Part shown: piece by piece, positions 39,324 to 51,525 of the stretch
How the letters are laid out: each line of letters opens with the position of its first letter
Numbering within the stretch: the first letter of the stretch is position 1
Source of the DNA: Gymnogyps californianus
Taxonomy: Eukaryota; Chordata; Aves; Accipitriformes; Cathartidae
DNA: 64,000 nt
Assembly (NCBI RefSeq): GCF_018139145.2
Contig: NC_059471.1
Coordinates: 88,124,520 to 88,188,519 of the forward strand
Direction: 5' to 3'
Translations under genes and position numbers: made by a program
Notes under the pieces: generated by a model
Databases searched by the model: none
Seen by the model: only the letters and a program-made list of their open reading frames with translations
Told to the model about the DNA's origin: nothing

Positions 39324-41754
39324 TCAAGGTGGGGGGCGGCGGGGAGCGGCGTCGCTCCGGCGGCACGCGAGACCGGCCGTTGCGTGCCCCCCCTCGCTGC
39401 GGGGCGCGGCGGGGCCGGAGCTCTCGTCAGGCGCCGGTCTCCCCGCGGCGGGCGGCCGGGTGTGGGGCAGATCCGCAGCCTTCGGCGGCGGCGGGGGGGG
39501 GGGGGGCCAGCACCTTTGCCCTTCTGTCTGAGCGAAAAACAAGCTCTTGCGCAAGGCTGCGGGGGGGCGGGGAGCGGCCAATAGGGAAGCGGCTGCGGGG
39601 ACCTGCGGGGAGAGTCCGCTTACATGTCGTTCTCTTCCAGGAACTAGCGAAATACGAGGACATGGAGGATCAAGTGGTGCTAACTGAGAAAGGTACAAAA
39701 GAGGCATCTGCTCACCGGGTTGGTAGCCTAGTGACAGTATCTGTAGCTCAGGTGCTGATGTGTTCTGCTTTTCTAGAACTGCTTGAGGATGGCTTTGGCG
39801 AGCACCCTTTCTACCACTGTCTGGTTGCAGAAGTGCCAAAAGAACACTGGTCACCTGAAGGTGAGACTTCCTGATACTTATTTTTAGATGCTAAATACAC
39901 AAGAGGCATCTTGTACTTAATGTTATCGATTATACATAAGGTTCCACCAATGAATTGGGGTAGGAGGCATAGGTTAACTGTTAAATGCAGTAACATATAG
40001 TGATACTCTGCTGAAGTAGTTGCTAATCCTGGAGGCGTGGGAAGATCAGGTATAACATAATGTACTTGACTCCAATTAATTAAATGGCTTTTCTTGTTTG
40101 ACCCTGACTTACCTTTATGTAATCCTGTTGAATCACATTTTTTTCTTTAATTTGTCCCCAATCTTCAGGTTACAGTCTCTAGCTTCGCCATGTACATGGC
40201 CCTTCCGTGTACATGGATGGGCGGGGAGGTAACTAAAAGATCCGTTACACAATAAAGTAGATGATCATAATATGAGGTAAGGTCTCCAGGGACAAGTGCT
40301 ATTCCCACACCTTTACCAAAGACACAATAGATCAGAAATCTGTTTGCACGCTTCTCTTACAGTATGTGCAGAGTGTTACGGCAGACGTAGTTAAAATACT
40401 TTGTTGGAAGAGTCGGTTTCTCTTCCCTGTTGAGCCACAGAATTATAATTGAAGCTGCAGCTTTACTTACCTTGACTTTGTGGTGCTGAAGGTAAAGAAA
40501 ACAGCGTGATGCTGTCAGGGGAAGCATAAGTTGAGGTGCTGGAAATGCTGCTGTAAAGGTGGCCTGTGAGCATGCCTTCTCGCACAGTGTAGTTACTGAG
40601 GAATATACATTGAAAGATCAGTGCTCTTCAGAGTTTGATGGACTGTTTTGGTTGCTAAGGAAGTGGAGTTGGGGCAATCATCTAGATCGTGAACTGCTGT
40701 GTAAAGCTTTTACTTGTATTCCAGAATGGAAATACTGATAAATCAGTAGGGTATGCATTTATAGAAAAAAGCCTTGTGTTCAGCACTTACTATGATAGTG
40801 CTTTTGAGGATTTCAGGGTATGACAAGGGCAATCTTCATTCTGTTAGGTTGATACAAGTTTGTCAGAACTTGCATTTTCAGTTGTGTGCTTACTTGCAAA
40901 CTTCATTCTTAATTCTAACCTAGTAGCAAATGTCTGCATGTCACAGAAAGAGAATCTGTATGTTTAAACATGCATGTAAGGCTTAGTATTTTTGCCTTTT
41001 AAATTCAGACTAGCTGAAGTTACACCCTTTGTTTCAGAACACTGCATTGTGGGCTTTGCCATGTATTATTTCACTTATGATCCGTGGATTGGAAAACTGC
41101 TGTATCTTGAAGATTTTTATGTGATGGCTGAGTACAGAGGTATGTATTACAGAATTAGATGAGTTGCTTTCTATAGGGCTTCTTTAAAATGAAAACTTAG
41201 TTTCTTGTTGGTTTTTTTTTTTTTTAGGACTGGGCATTGGGTCAGAAATTCTGAAGAACTTGAGTCAGGTATGTCTAAGTGATAAGTCTAAACAAGCAGA
41301 ACTGAGGACACAGGGCAAGGCAGTATTGTTGCTCTTCCGCTAACTGCACGAGAGCTGCTCCTTCAGCACTACTCAGCATTAAATTAAAGGAGGTGACAGG
41401 ACACCAGACAGCTTCAAACATTGTCTAGAGTCTGTTAAACAGTGACAGGTGCTGAAGTGACAGACAGAATGAACTTGATGATTTCTGGTGATGGTTAGTT
41501 GCTGAGTAGTCTCACCAGTTCTTAGTAGGCTTGTCATCTGGCGCTGTTGTTTGAAACGTGTCATGTTGCGTGCTTTTTTGCAGGTTGCTGTGAAGTGCCG
41601 CTGCAGCAGTATGCACTTCCTCGTTGCAGAGTGGAACGAACCGTCCATCAGGTTCTATAAGAGAAGGGGCGCCTCTGATCTGTCCACTGAGGAGGGGTGG
41701 AGGCTTTTCAAAATTGACAAAGAGTATCTCTTGAAGATGGCAACAGAAGAGTGA
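39263..41754 (+). CDS. SAT1: Spermidine/spermine N1-acetyltransferase 1 (complete, 6 coding exons)
   Basis: Exons 39263-39328, 39641-39692, 39777-39860, 41038-41139, 41228-41268 and 41584-41754 total 516 nt: 171 aa plus stop, exactly the mammalian length. All introns are GT-AG. The enzyme moves acetyl from acetyl-CoA to the N1 amine of spermidine or spermine in the cytosol, the rate-limiting step of polyamine catabolism and export. It is a GNAT-fold homodimer. Seen here are the acetyl-CoA loop RGLGIG (Arg101), WNEPS and FYKRRG with the catalytic Tyr140, and the C-terminal MATEE needed for rapid proteasomal turnover. The ATG has a strong context (aaa before ATGG). Residues 68-70 read EHC where human has GHS. 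Intron 3 holds a probable poison exon. Expression is probably controlled at promoter, splicing, uORF and protein-stability levels. Confidence 0.98.
40169..40276 (+). ncRNA. SAT1: Probable SAT1 poison exon (exon X) in intron 3
   Basis: The segment is preceded by a pyrimidine-rich acceptor (tttgtccccaatcttcag) and ends at a strong donor, GAG then gtaagg, giving 108 nt. An internal weaker donor at 40229 would give 60 nt. Spliced after exon 3 (phase 1), it reads GGT TAC AGT CTC TAG, so a stop falls at the fifth codon (40180-40182) and the mRNA should be degraded by nonsense-mediated decay. Mammalian SAT1 has a known exon X of about 110 nt between exons 3 and 4 that is skipped when polyamines are high. 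Position, size and early stop match; sequence identity with the mammalian exon was not checked. It is entered as ncRNA only because it does not code. Confidence 0.65.
40188..40216 (+). promoter_or_regulatory. 12-bp RNA hairpin inside the SAT1 poison exon
   Basis: CCATGTACATGG at 40188-40199 can pair with CCGTGTACATGG at 40205-40216 across a 5-nt CCCTT loop: 11 Watson-Crick pairs and one G-U. The left arm is also a perfect palindrome. It starts 19 nt after the acceptor, where structure could affect exon choice. Confidence 0.75.
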
Positions 41755-42090
41755 GAGATTATTCCAGCAAATAAATTCTTTCTGCGAATATATGTGCTCT
41801 CTGAATAAACTCCTTGCTTTCTGTGTACAGTTTGTAGTGGAATAAAGTAGTGTGGATGCTAATAATGAAAATGCTATGCAGGTGTGGTCATAGAGTAATT
41901 GGTACTGTGATCTGGAGTTGAGGCATCTGTGAAGTTGCGTATGTGCTTGTGTGCATCCTTTACCAGTGTGGGCTTGTAATCTTTGTATATGGAAACTTCA
42001 TTCTTGTAAGTGTCATTCAAATGTGTACAATGTACACACTGGTAGGGTTTGTTTTAATTATTGCCTTTTATAAAAATAAATAGTGTTTTC
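41755..42090 (+). terminator. SAT1: SAT1 3'UTR with several poly(A) signals
   Basis: AATAAA occurs at 41770-41775, 41804-41809, 41841-41846 and 42075-42080. The second is the most likely main signal, as it is followed by a T/GT-rich stretch. Alternative 3' ends differing by up to about 270 nt are possible. Confidence 0.75.
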
Positions 42091-45000
42091 ACTTCATGGC
42101 AGTAGTTTTGACTTTAATTCTCACATAGTTTTCAGTTAGGTAACATGCAAATTAATAAAAATTCACCCAAACATTTTCACAAGTGAAGCACAATTTACCA
42201 CAGTCCCAGAGTAGCAAGAGGTGCTCTTGTCTGCCTGCAGGACCCAGTGGCGAGGTTCTGAGCACCTGTGCTGAAGCTGAGTGTTTGGAGAGGTTTGAGA
42301 TCAGCCTCCGCTTTCCGCATGGTGCAGAGCATCCTGTCTAGTGAGCGTTCTGTGCAAGTGAACCACGCTTGAGTTACGGTTGGAGCCCCTAAATCAGGCT
42401 ACTGGTCTCTGCTCTCTGGAAAGTGGCTCCAGAAAATCTGGAGCTTGTGCCATTGCCTACTGAGCACCTCAGTCAGGAGGATGTAACCTTGAAGGGGAAG
42501 ATGCATCTAGCTGTAGTTTCAAAGCCTAAATCACAAAAATAGGTTTGAGTGGTCAGGGGTAGGAGAAGGTATTTTTACAAACCACGAAGAAACTCCCTTA
42601 TGTGAGTCTTAAAACATCAACGTGGAATGCATCTGGTAACCTGGATTTATGTATATGATTTCAGATACTGTACAGAGTTTTTCACGTGCTTCAGTGCTGT
42701 GTAGTTGGTGGCAGTAGTAAGCTGCCTGAAATTAAGTGCTGTGTGAAGCAATGAAAAACTCAGATCCTGCGTGTTTAAGCCTTTGTACAGCAGTAAGTGA
42801 AAATAATGCTGCTCATCAATTTTTTAATCAATCATCAGCTTTGAAACAAACTTACCAACTTCACAATACTGTGCCTGCCCTTCTCCTAAGTTGATGGTGA
42901 AAGTGGATGCGTGCAAGTTTTACGCTACTCTCCTCTTGCTCTGTAGTAACCCTGCAATAAAAGGCTTCTTTTGGCCAGCACTGCTTTTGCTTCAAAGGAA
43001 GGGGAGAGACTTACCTGCCTTGTAACGTGCACTGGTTTAAATAAAACAAGGTTTTAAACATACCTTGATCACTGCGTAAATCATGTGTCATCGAAGATGT
43101 CTCCTCATCCTAGAGAGTAATGGGCAGTGACTGCTTCAACCATGGGTAATTCTAAACTAACTTTAAGAACCAGATATCCCTCTGCCTAGCACCCGCAGCA
43201 GGATGTGCAGGGCATTTAGCATGAAACTCTTCTTGTTTCCTGTTTTGTTTTTAACTAAGGCGTAGGCAGCAGTGTGCCAGCTCTGCCCAGGTGTGAGATA
43301 CGGCTGTCAGCTGTTGCCTCAGGAATGAGAAGACCAATAAGAAATACAGGAGCTCTTGGAAGAGAGCAGAAGGTAGCATATGTCCAGGTGGTTGTCTGGA
43401 CAAACACAGGCTGGACTGAGCCCAGAATCTGTCACGTAAATTACCCTGATTTAGCAGATCAGGTTCTGCATAAGAAACAGTCATTTCCAGACACTCCCCG
43501 TGCCTGTGCAGCACCTCAGCTGTGAGAGCTTCATACCACGCGCGGGAGCCTGAGGCTCAAATCCCTCTCCTGCCCGAGGGGAACAGAAATCTCTGTTTCT
43601 CACTTGACAGCAGATGAAATGCTAGGCTATGAACCTCCCTACTTGCTCTTGCTGAGCCTGTATGCTTCTGCAATTCAGTAGGCCAAAGGAGGTAGCTAAC
43701 CGGCCCAGTAGCTAGCACTGGAGACAGTATGGGAAGGACGGGATGGTCTCCAGCACCTCTCGCTGAGCGTCTGGGTGTTGCATCTTCTCATTGGTGAAGC
43801 TGCAGTAACTTCACTGGTTAACTCTGGGAGCTACAGTAACCTACTTGTGCATCTCAGTCCTAGTGGAATCTGGTTTGAAGTTATTTTAAGCTGGTGCTTT
43901 TGGGTCCGTATATCGGTCCAGAAGGTGATTACTAGTAGAGCAGTTTAACAATGTTTTTCTTTTCAAATTAACAGTGCATTAGATATCTAGGACAGACCTG
44001 CTTAAATCTCAGGCCCTAGACTTCTGGAGCACAGTCAGGCTATCAAAGCTGCATGACTGAATGGAACAAGCTAACTAATTAGGCGTTATAATTAGGAAAG
44101 TAAGCAGCTTAGTCAAATTTTCAATCAATTTAAAAGTGTTTATCATATCTTGTTCATCTTCTTCTGCCAATGCAGTTTACCATTGCATTTTCTAAACGAA
44201 TTTCGCTGAAATAGATTCTCAGGGAGTCACAGAAAACAAGCGAGGCAGTGCTAAACGAGAAGACCTTTTCTAGCCAACTGTGATGATTTTAAACATTCAC
44301 ATGTGAAAGTAAAAACACGGACTAACCTTTCAGATGTGACTTTCACTGAGATCCTACTAAGAGGTAGGGTTTTTAAAAACAGCAGAAACATTCTCACAGT
44401 TATGGTACAGTCTCCAACAGAGCAATGTGGTAATGCCATGGCTCAAGAAAAGACCAATTTTAAATACCCTCAATAACTTTTTCTCAAGCTACCTGGGGAC
44501 CAAAGTGACTCTGTAACTACAATCGAGACATACAGCTGAGTATTTTCTATGGGTTTAGACACGGGAGAAACCTCACCCGGCTTGACTTTCTTCATTTCCA
44601 GGGTCATGATCACACCACCAAGCTGCAGTGCAAGCGTATGATCAGGGCTAAGCAACACCAGTAGGCTTTGAGCTGGTCCCTGGTATCACACCAGTGGGAA
44701 TCCATCACAGCACAGGCACAGGGCTTGTGTGGGGCCTGCAGGTATGTCAGCCTTCTGTGTTACCCTGTTTCCTTGCTGCAGCATGCCTGCCTCTGGGGAA
44801 GAGTTAGAGAGTGGGTGTTATGACAGCGCTGATAACATCTCTGGGGAGGTGAGGTGCAAAGATTCTCCTTGCTCTCGCTCTCAAGCTCATGACCCGGGAA
44901 GTCCTCTTCACGCCGAGCCAGCCAGCAGAAGACTTCACAACTGCAGCATTTCCACGTTCCCATCGGGTGGGGATAGAAAGGTGGCCTCGGACAAACTTGC

Positions 45001-45657
45001 AGCTGGAGGATGCGGTGGAGGGCCATACCCGGCTGCAAGAAGAAGGAGCGCTGGGCTTGCCATCCCCTCTCTGCTTGGCGTTTTCCTGCTCACAGGCTCC
45101 CGCACAATGATCCAAGCCGTAGCCATAGCAACAGCATGGAAGGAGGCTTTTTTGTCTACATAATTTGAGTTAAAACATAATATATGTGAGAAAAACAACC
45201 CTTCCCCCTCCCCTCTTCTTTTAAGAAGCCTTTGCTCTCAACGTAATTCAAAAAGCCAATGCAAACTTTTCCCCCAAAGAGCCATATAAGTGCTTTAATG
45301 CGTTCCTGCACACAGCATTTTGTCTTGGGAGCCTTGCCATCCTGGAGCCTGGCCAGCTGAATGCGGAGGTCTCGCTAACGCAGCTGCAGGGAAAACACCA
45401 GCTACATATGGAGCAGGGACTCAGGAAGCCATGGCGTAATTCACTGCCACACAGCATTACCTCGGGCGGGAGGCTAGCACTGAGATGTGCTTCATGCCTC
45501 CCTTCCTTTGAGTTGACCAGAAGGTTTATTTCCTTCAGCTTGCACAAGTTTCCTCCTCACAGCGCTCGCTCCCCTGGGCTCTCCCTCCACACGCCTTGGG
45601 GGAGCAAAAGCTGAGCTGAAGGAATGCACACACAGCCATGCATGCACAGCCATGCGT

Positions 45658-45693
<36 letters not shown>

Positions 45694-48600
45694 GCACGCG
45701 CCGACGAAACCTGCAGCGCACAGCTGTTTGCCTTGGTTTAAATAATTCACCACACGTAACAGACTTGGCTTTGCCCAGTTGTTTTGCTTGCCTGGGCAGG
45801 ATTGCTTAAATGCTTTTTTTTCAGGAACTCCGGTTTCAGAGAAGTGGCTGCAATTTAAATAAAGGCATTAGCTGCTATCTGAAACAAAACAACACACGAC
45901 TAGCATGCCTGCCACTGATGTTTAATCTCACTGCAAACTCAAAGCAGGCCGTAACTTCACTACCCAGGCACGACTCCCTCGCAGGACTCTTCTTTGTCCC
46001 CCCAAGATCTGGCTAACCTTTTTGCTGTCGAGCAGGTTTTTGGTAAGTGCAACCTTGATGAAGGGCTTTAGAGCCCATCAGGACCTCAGACTAATCCCAG
46101 CAGGGAGCTCATGGAGGAGAGGGTGTAAGGCTGAAGATGGTGAACGTGGGCTCTGGGGTAGGAGCACAGCCCGACACCAGTGCAGCACTGCCAGGTGCTC
46201 TTCTCCTGTCCCCCAGGCCTCGCCCTACCACACTCTGACTTTTTCTGCAATCAATCAGAAACACTCACTGTGGTTGATAACAGAATAAAGCACAGGCACA
46301 CACCTCTACCGAAAATGGGGGGAGAGGGGGAATTCCATCTTCAAACCAGTTTCGGTTTCATTTCACAGATTTACTGGAGGCCAAAGCAAGAGATAAAAAG
46401 CCCCAGGGGATAATTAGCTCATGAGGATGAAAAACAAACATTGGTTGCAGAAACTCCTCTAAGTTAAATAGTTTTGTTTATTTGCAGTTGCACCTTTGTG
46501 TATTTCTATTATTCACACAGCAGGTGTGAGCTGGTCACGCTCACTCAAAGGGAAAAGGCGCCTCCATTTTCTTGAGCTCTGTTTCCCTCCACCAAAACAG
46601 GTTAAAAAGACCACGCTTTGGGAATACAAAACCAGATGTCCATTCCCCCTGAAAGTTTGCTGTACAGCATGATGAGCTGGCTTCACATCTTCCAAATCAC
46701 CTCCCAGGAGCCCACCATGTGGGGAAGGGACATGAATCCCTGAAATTCCTTCTAGAAACCTTCCTCCACCTGGAAAAAAAAGCATGAGAGAGACGGTAGC
46801 TTTCCACATGGAAGCCCATCGGTGTTTCCAAGTAACCTGGATATTGCAGTGGAGTTTTCAAAACACACTGGTAAAAGTGCAGGATGAGATTTTTCAAAGC
46901 TGGTTACTATAATTACACACCCAGATACCACTGCAGAGGTACCTTTGAACAGTCTTCCTCTAATTCCTCTCATGATGAGCAAACTCCAGTCTGGACAGTG
47001 AAGACACCATCTCCCTGAACTTTCACATTTGACCCGTTTCAGTCACCCACATAGAAACACGACCGCACAGCTTTTACAGGAAGAAACAAAAGGACTGGTA
47101 GTTTTGGTCTACAGTCTTGTGCCTTTTGCAATCAGTTCATATGGTAGAATTTTGGTTTTTCCCCAGTCAACTTCCTACCGTGGGCTAACACGGATGTACA
47201 TTTCCGACCACACAGCCTGAATACATTTTAGCTACAGTTGCAGGCACATGGGTCTTCTTTTTTTTTTATTTTTTTCAGAGTTAATGTGGAGGGAAGGATC
47301 AAAATCTGCGTTCACCACTCCTAGAGGTAATAACCTCTGTAAAGACCTGTAGCTTTGCCATTGGGGCAGAAAAAGTAAAGAAAAAAAGAGGCAGGAGGAG
47401 AGGTCTGCAGCAGTGAAGGGATGCCAGGTGCAGGGGCTGACCATGTAACCTGCCAGGGGAAGCCATGCGCCCCACGGAGGCAATGGCATCAAGGGAAATG
47501 GTTTAGGCTTCATTCTTTCCAGGCAAATGTAATCAGAAGAAACTGATTCTTATTTCACAAAATCAGAAGTTGTACAGGTAAATTCCTGGGATACATTAAT
47601 AATTTCTGGATTATTTTTACCTCCCATTGATCTCATTAGCCGTAACTCAGTGGATTAGCAAGCATTGGATTTAGTGGCGTAGGAGCAGAAATTATTTGGT
47701 GCTGAAGAGCAACAGGCAGAACTGGCAGATAGAGGCAGCAACAAGCGCTAGCATCAAAGAAGTAACACTATATTAATCCAGTTTTAAACAAAACCAAAAC
47801 TAGCTGAAAATTCAAGGGATAGTGGCAGTCAGTGTATGTTTTTCCTTAGCCAGGCACAGAAACACACCCATTTTATGTAACTGCATAACTCTGAAAGCTG
47901 GCAGACTGTAAAAAAGGCTGATAAAACAAAGTCCACTACATTACAAAGTACAGCTGGGCCAAATGACGATGAAGTGAGGACAAAGTTAAAGAATACCAGA
48001 GGAAAAAAAAAACCTTTTCGTAAGCAAATACTTGGGATTTATAGGCATCAGCTGATTACCTTCTCAACACAGGGAAGCAATAAAATGATCTTGCATTTCT
48101 ACGCTGAGTTTGGCGTCACCAAGGTGTGACTGAAATTTGATTACAGAAGTCCTGTGGGAAATCAGAACCCCAGAGCTCCTTTTCTTGCCATTTAGGCTTG
48201 GCGTTAGCAAGCCTATTATTTTCTGCTGTTAAAAGCCAAAGCACTTTTCGCCCCTGCAGTTCAATGTACTCAGACATCCCTGCTTCACTCCCAGGCAGGA
48301 CCAGGTTTGCCTCTACGCACCCATAGCCATGTGCCTCTCAAGCACAGTTCAGGTATCCGGGGCTTCCCTTACACGTGCTTATGTCTGGTTTCTCAGCTAG
48401 GGAATTTTCTGGAATAAGCACGGGACTGTAAAAGCCAAAGGTCCTCTTAACACAGGTCTAAAAGCAAGAAGGGTTTGTGAGGTGTAGAGGAGGATGTGAC
48501 ATTATCTCCCGTTCTTTCTTAGAGAAGCTGTGGAGCCTTTAGAATCCAAGAATTGATGGTCCTTTCATTTAAAATATAAAGCATCAGGTGCTCCTGCTTG

Positions 48601-50395
48601 CAGGAGTAAAGAACATAGAACAAATATAAATCCACCTAAAGCGATGCGCAGCTGGCAACAAAAGGGTTAGAAACACAAGCATGCCGTGGGCCGGGCTGGG
48701 CCAGCCCTGGCCGCTTGCTGGGGTGCAGCCCCAGGCCCTCAGCTGGCTGGGCTGCCCCACGTGCTTCATAGCCCCAGCGTTATGGGGACAGTGGCACTCG
48801 CAAATGGTCCTTCTGTTTCATGATCTTTTCTAAGTTCAGCCATAGCGGTCTTACTTTACACGGCTCCAAACAGCACCTGCATCCCCCCCGCCCCAAACCT
48901 GTCACAGGCACTGTGGTACGTGTTTCAGAGGAGCTTCTGTGGGAGCTGGCGCAGGATGGAGGGGCAGGGAGGTGGCCGTGAGCACCTGGAAGCCCTCAAC
49001 CCCTTGGTGCACAAGCACTGGCCCTGTGCTGGAGGTCCTGCCAAGTACTCCATGGGAGAGCCAGCTGCCTGGGGAAATGATCACAGACAACTCCAAGTGT
49101 TAAAGCCTCATAGCGTCGTCTCTGGTGCTACTGCAGCCAGCAAAACCTGCCTGGCTGCAGCATGGGGAACATCTGTAGGCTCGGCGCCTGCTGACACACC
49201 ACGCAGACGCACGCTGCCGCCAGTCGAAGCCAAAACAACGTCCCTTTCCAGCAAGGCTGAGCCCCAGCAATCTCATGACACGGCAAACAGTATTTGGGAA
49301 GAGCCCAGTTTCGCCTGAGACAACTTCTCTGCAGTGGGGCTGAGCTGTGGCAGATGAGATGTAGTGCCTGCCAGGACACGAAAGCCGGAGTCACAGCCGT
49401 GGGCTCGCTGTGGTTGGTGGTGGGAGCTCGACAGAGGAGAAACCCACTGAGGTAAACACGGGAAGATGTGGGGAGCAGGCGTGGGTTCGTCCCTCCTCAG
49501 GCATTTGGGCCCCTGACTGGCTGGTGGGGAGGCTCAGGAGCGCCAAGGGCAGGGGAGGGCCAGCAGCAGGTCCGCTCTGCTGCTGGCCCCCCTTGGCGGC
49601 CATTTTACATCACAGGGAGAGGAAGCTCGCACTTCTCCTTCAGACAAGGAAGTGTCTCGTCTGAAGAGACTTTTGGACTTGAACGTGATATGCAAAGGAC
49701 GTGTTATGGGGCCATGGACACACACTTGGGTACCCGTCTCACAGGCTGCTTCCCAGCACACTGGCTAAAACATACACCAAGTTTTATAAGCAAAGAAATA
49801 CAGTGCCCTGCAGTGAAGCAGCAGGCCTTCCCAAAAACAGCTTTCTGCAACACAGCTGGCACAAAACACAAATATTTTTTCCAGAGAGCCTCTTTTACCA
49901 AAACCCTGCAAACTCGGCCACTGCCTCGGCCGGGCAGCTGCCGGCAGTTGGGGCCTGCACACCCGTGTTTTGGGAGAGCACCGGGGCGTCCCCAGGGCCG
50001 GGCGAGTACAGCCAGGAGGATGTTCAGGGCTGACCTTGAATCAGCCCTCACTGTGACACCTGGCAACAACCTCTATGGACATCCGGCATAGCTGCCGCCA
50101 TCAACTAAATCCCCTTTTCTTCAATGTACTTTCTTAAATCACATAGCCTCATAGTTGTGTGTGACTCATATAATGTGTGAGTGAGCATATGTACATGAGT
50201 TCCTCTTCTTTTGCTCCGTTAAAGCTACAGTTAAAAGACTTTTCCCACAGAAATATAGTGGAATTTTACTTCATTCCCAGCAAATACAGTACCTGAGCGA
50301 TAACGTGCATAAATAGTGCATAAGTTGCACCTGGTCATGATGCGTTTTTTGTATTCTTTCCATTAAAGGAGTAACGGTGAACTTCTAATGTCCAT
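42091..50395. other. Unassigned region downstream of SAT1
   Basis: No exon of a recognised family was found on either strand. It holds a (CA)16 tract, and patches around 44700-45200 and 48900-50100 are more GC-rich with several overlapping open frames, the longest 207 codons at 49468-50091. None has splice signals, domains or a poly(A) context that I can support. Confidence 0.5.
45659..45690. repeat. (CA)16 microsatellite
   Basis: Sixteen uninterrupted CA units flanked by imperfect GCATGC and CACAGCCATG repeats. The open frames crossing it, rich in Cys-Val or Thr-His, are products of the repeat. Confidence 0.95.
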
Positions 50396-50397
50396 GT

Positions 50398-51525
50398 CCA
50401 ACTGTGGGATGAGCAGGTTTACAGTACACTGGGTGAAGAACTGGCTGAAGGGCAGAGCTCAAAGGGTTGTAGTAAATGGGGCTACATCTGGCTGGTGATG
50501 GGTCACCAGCGGTGTTCCTCAGGGTTTAATCCTAGGGCCAGTCCTGTTCAATATTTCTATCAATGATCTGGATGCAGGAGTTGAATGCACCATTAGCAAG
50601 TTTGCTGATGATACCAAACTGGGAGGTGCTGTTGACTCCCTTGCGGGACAGGAGGCCTTGCAGAGGGATCTAGATAGACTGGAGCATTGGGCTATGATTA
50701 ATGGGATGAAATTTAACAAGTCCAAATGCCCGATTCTGCACCTAGGGTGGAGTAAGGCCGGGCACGAGTGTAAATGGGGAGAGGAGTGGCTGGAGAGCAG
50801 CCCTGCAGAAAGGGATCTGGGGCTGCTGGTGGACAGCAGGCTCAATATGGGTCAGCAGCGTGCCCTGGCAGCCAAGAAGGCAAACCGCATCCTGGGCTGC
50901 ATCAAACACAGCATAACCAGCCGGTCAAAAGAGGTGATTATCCCCCTGTATTCAGCATTGGTGCGGCCTCACCTTGAGTACTGTGTGCAGTTCTGGGCCC
51001 CACAATTTAAGAAGAATGTGGAGGTCCTTGAATGCATCCAGAGGAGGGCAACAAAGCTGGTGAAAGGGCTGGGAGGAATGTCCTATGAGGAGCAGCTAAG
51101 GACTTTGGGCTTGTCTAGTTTGGAGAAAGGAGGCTGAGGGGCGACCTCATTGCTCTCTACAGCTTCCTGAGGAGGGGAAGCGGAGAGAGAGGTGCTGGTC
51201 TCTGCTCCCTGGTATCCAGTGACAGGAGGCACGGGAATGATTCAAAGCTGCATCAGTCAGGGGAAGTTTAGACTGGACATGAGGAAGCGTTTCTTTACCG
51301 AGAGGGTGGTCAAACCCTGCAACAGGCTTCCTAGAGAAGTGGTCAATACCCCGTGCCTGTCAGTGTTCAAGAGGCATTTGGACAAAGCCCTTAATAACAT
51401 GCTTTAACTTCTGGTCAGCCCTGAAGTAGTCGGTCAGTTGGACCAGATGATCCTTGTAGGTCCCAACTGAAATAGTCTATTCTATTCTATTCTATTCTAT
51501 TCTATTCTATTCTATTCTATTCTAT
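50398..51525 (+). mobile_element. CR1 LINE, 5'-truncated, defective
   Basis: A plus-strand copy of the 3' part of a chicken-repeat-1 retrotransposon. One frame runs from about 50425 to 51137 with reverse-transcriptase motifs GVPQG and FADD (50601-50612, the catalytic aspartates), then LVRPHLEYC and IQRRATKL, typical of the CR1 C-terminal region. It is interrupted by TGA at 50496-50498 and shifts frame near 51137. The C-terminal LDMRKRFF segment continues in another frame to 51407. The 3' end has the CR1 tail (gttggaccagatgatcc) and a pentamer repeat. It is 5'-truncated like most genomic copies and cannot encode an intact protein. Confidence 0.95.
51476..51525. repeat. (TCTAT)10 at the CR1 3' end
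   Basis: Ten perfect TCTAT units directly abut the CR1 3' tail. CR1 elements end in short direct repeats rather than poly(A), so this array probably grew from that terminal repeat. Confidence 0.95.

Larger units (their letters stand above)
38470..39640 (+). promoter_or_regulatory. SAT1: SAT1 CpG-island promoter
   Basis: A dense CpG island covers the SAT1 start. Core elements seen are an inverted CCAAT box (ATTGG) at 38965-38969, a TATAAATA box at 39035-39042, several GC boxes and a CRE-like TGCGTCA at 38895-38901. Spacing from the TATA box puts the transcription start near 39066. I did not find the mammalian polyamine-responsive element TATGACTAA. Three long G-runs lie in the island. Confidence 0.85.

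Noticed and set aside
44729..45163. A cluster of overlapping open frames of up to 144 codons on both strands.
   Set aside because: Several frames open at once indicates composition rather than selection; no motif found.
45492..45753. Open frames rich in Cys-Val or Thr-His across the CA repeat.
   Set aside because: Translation of the (CA)16 microsatellite.
49468..50091. A 207-codon plus-strand open frame, the longest outside the CpG islands.
   Set aside because: Low-complexity basic and Pro-rich composition, no domain, no promoter or splice context, and the opposite strand is also open. Compatible with chance in GC-rich DNA.
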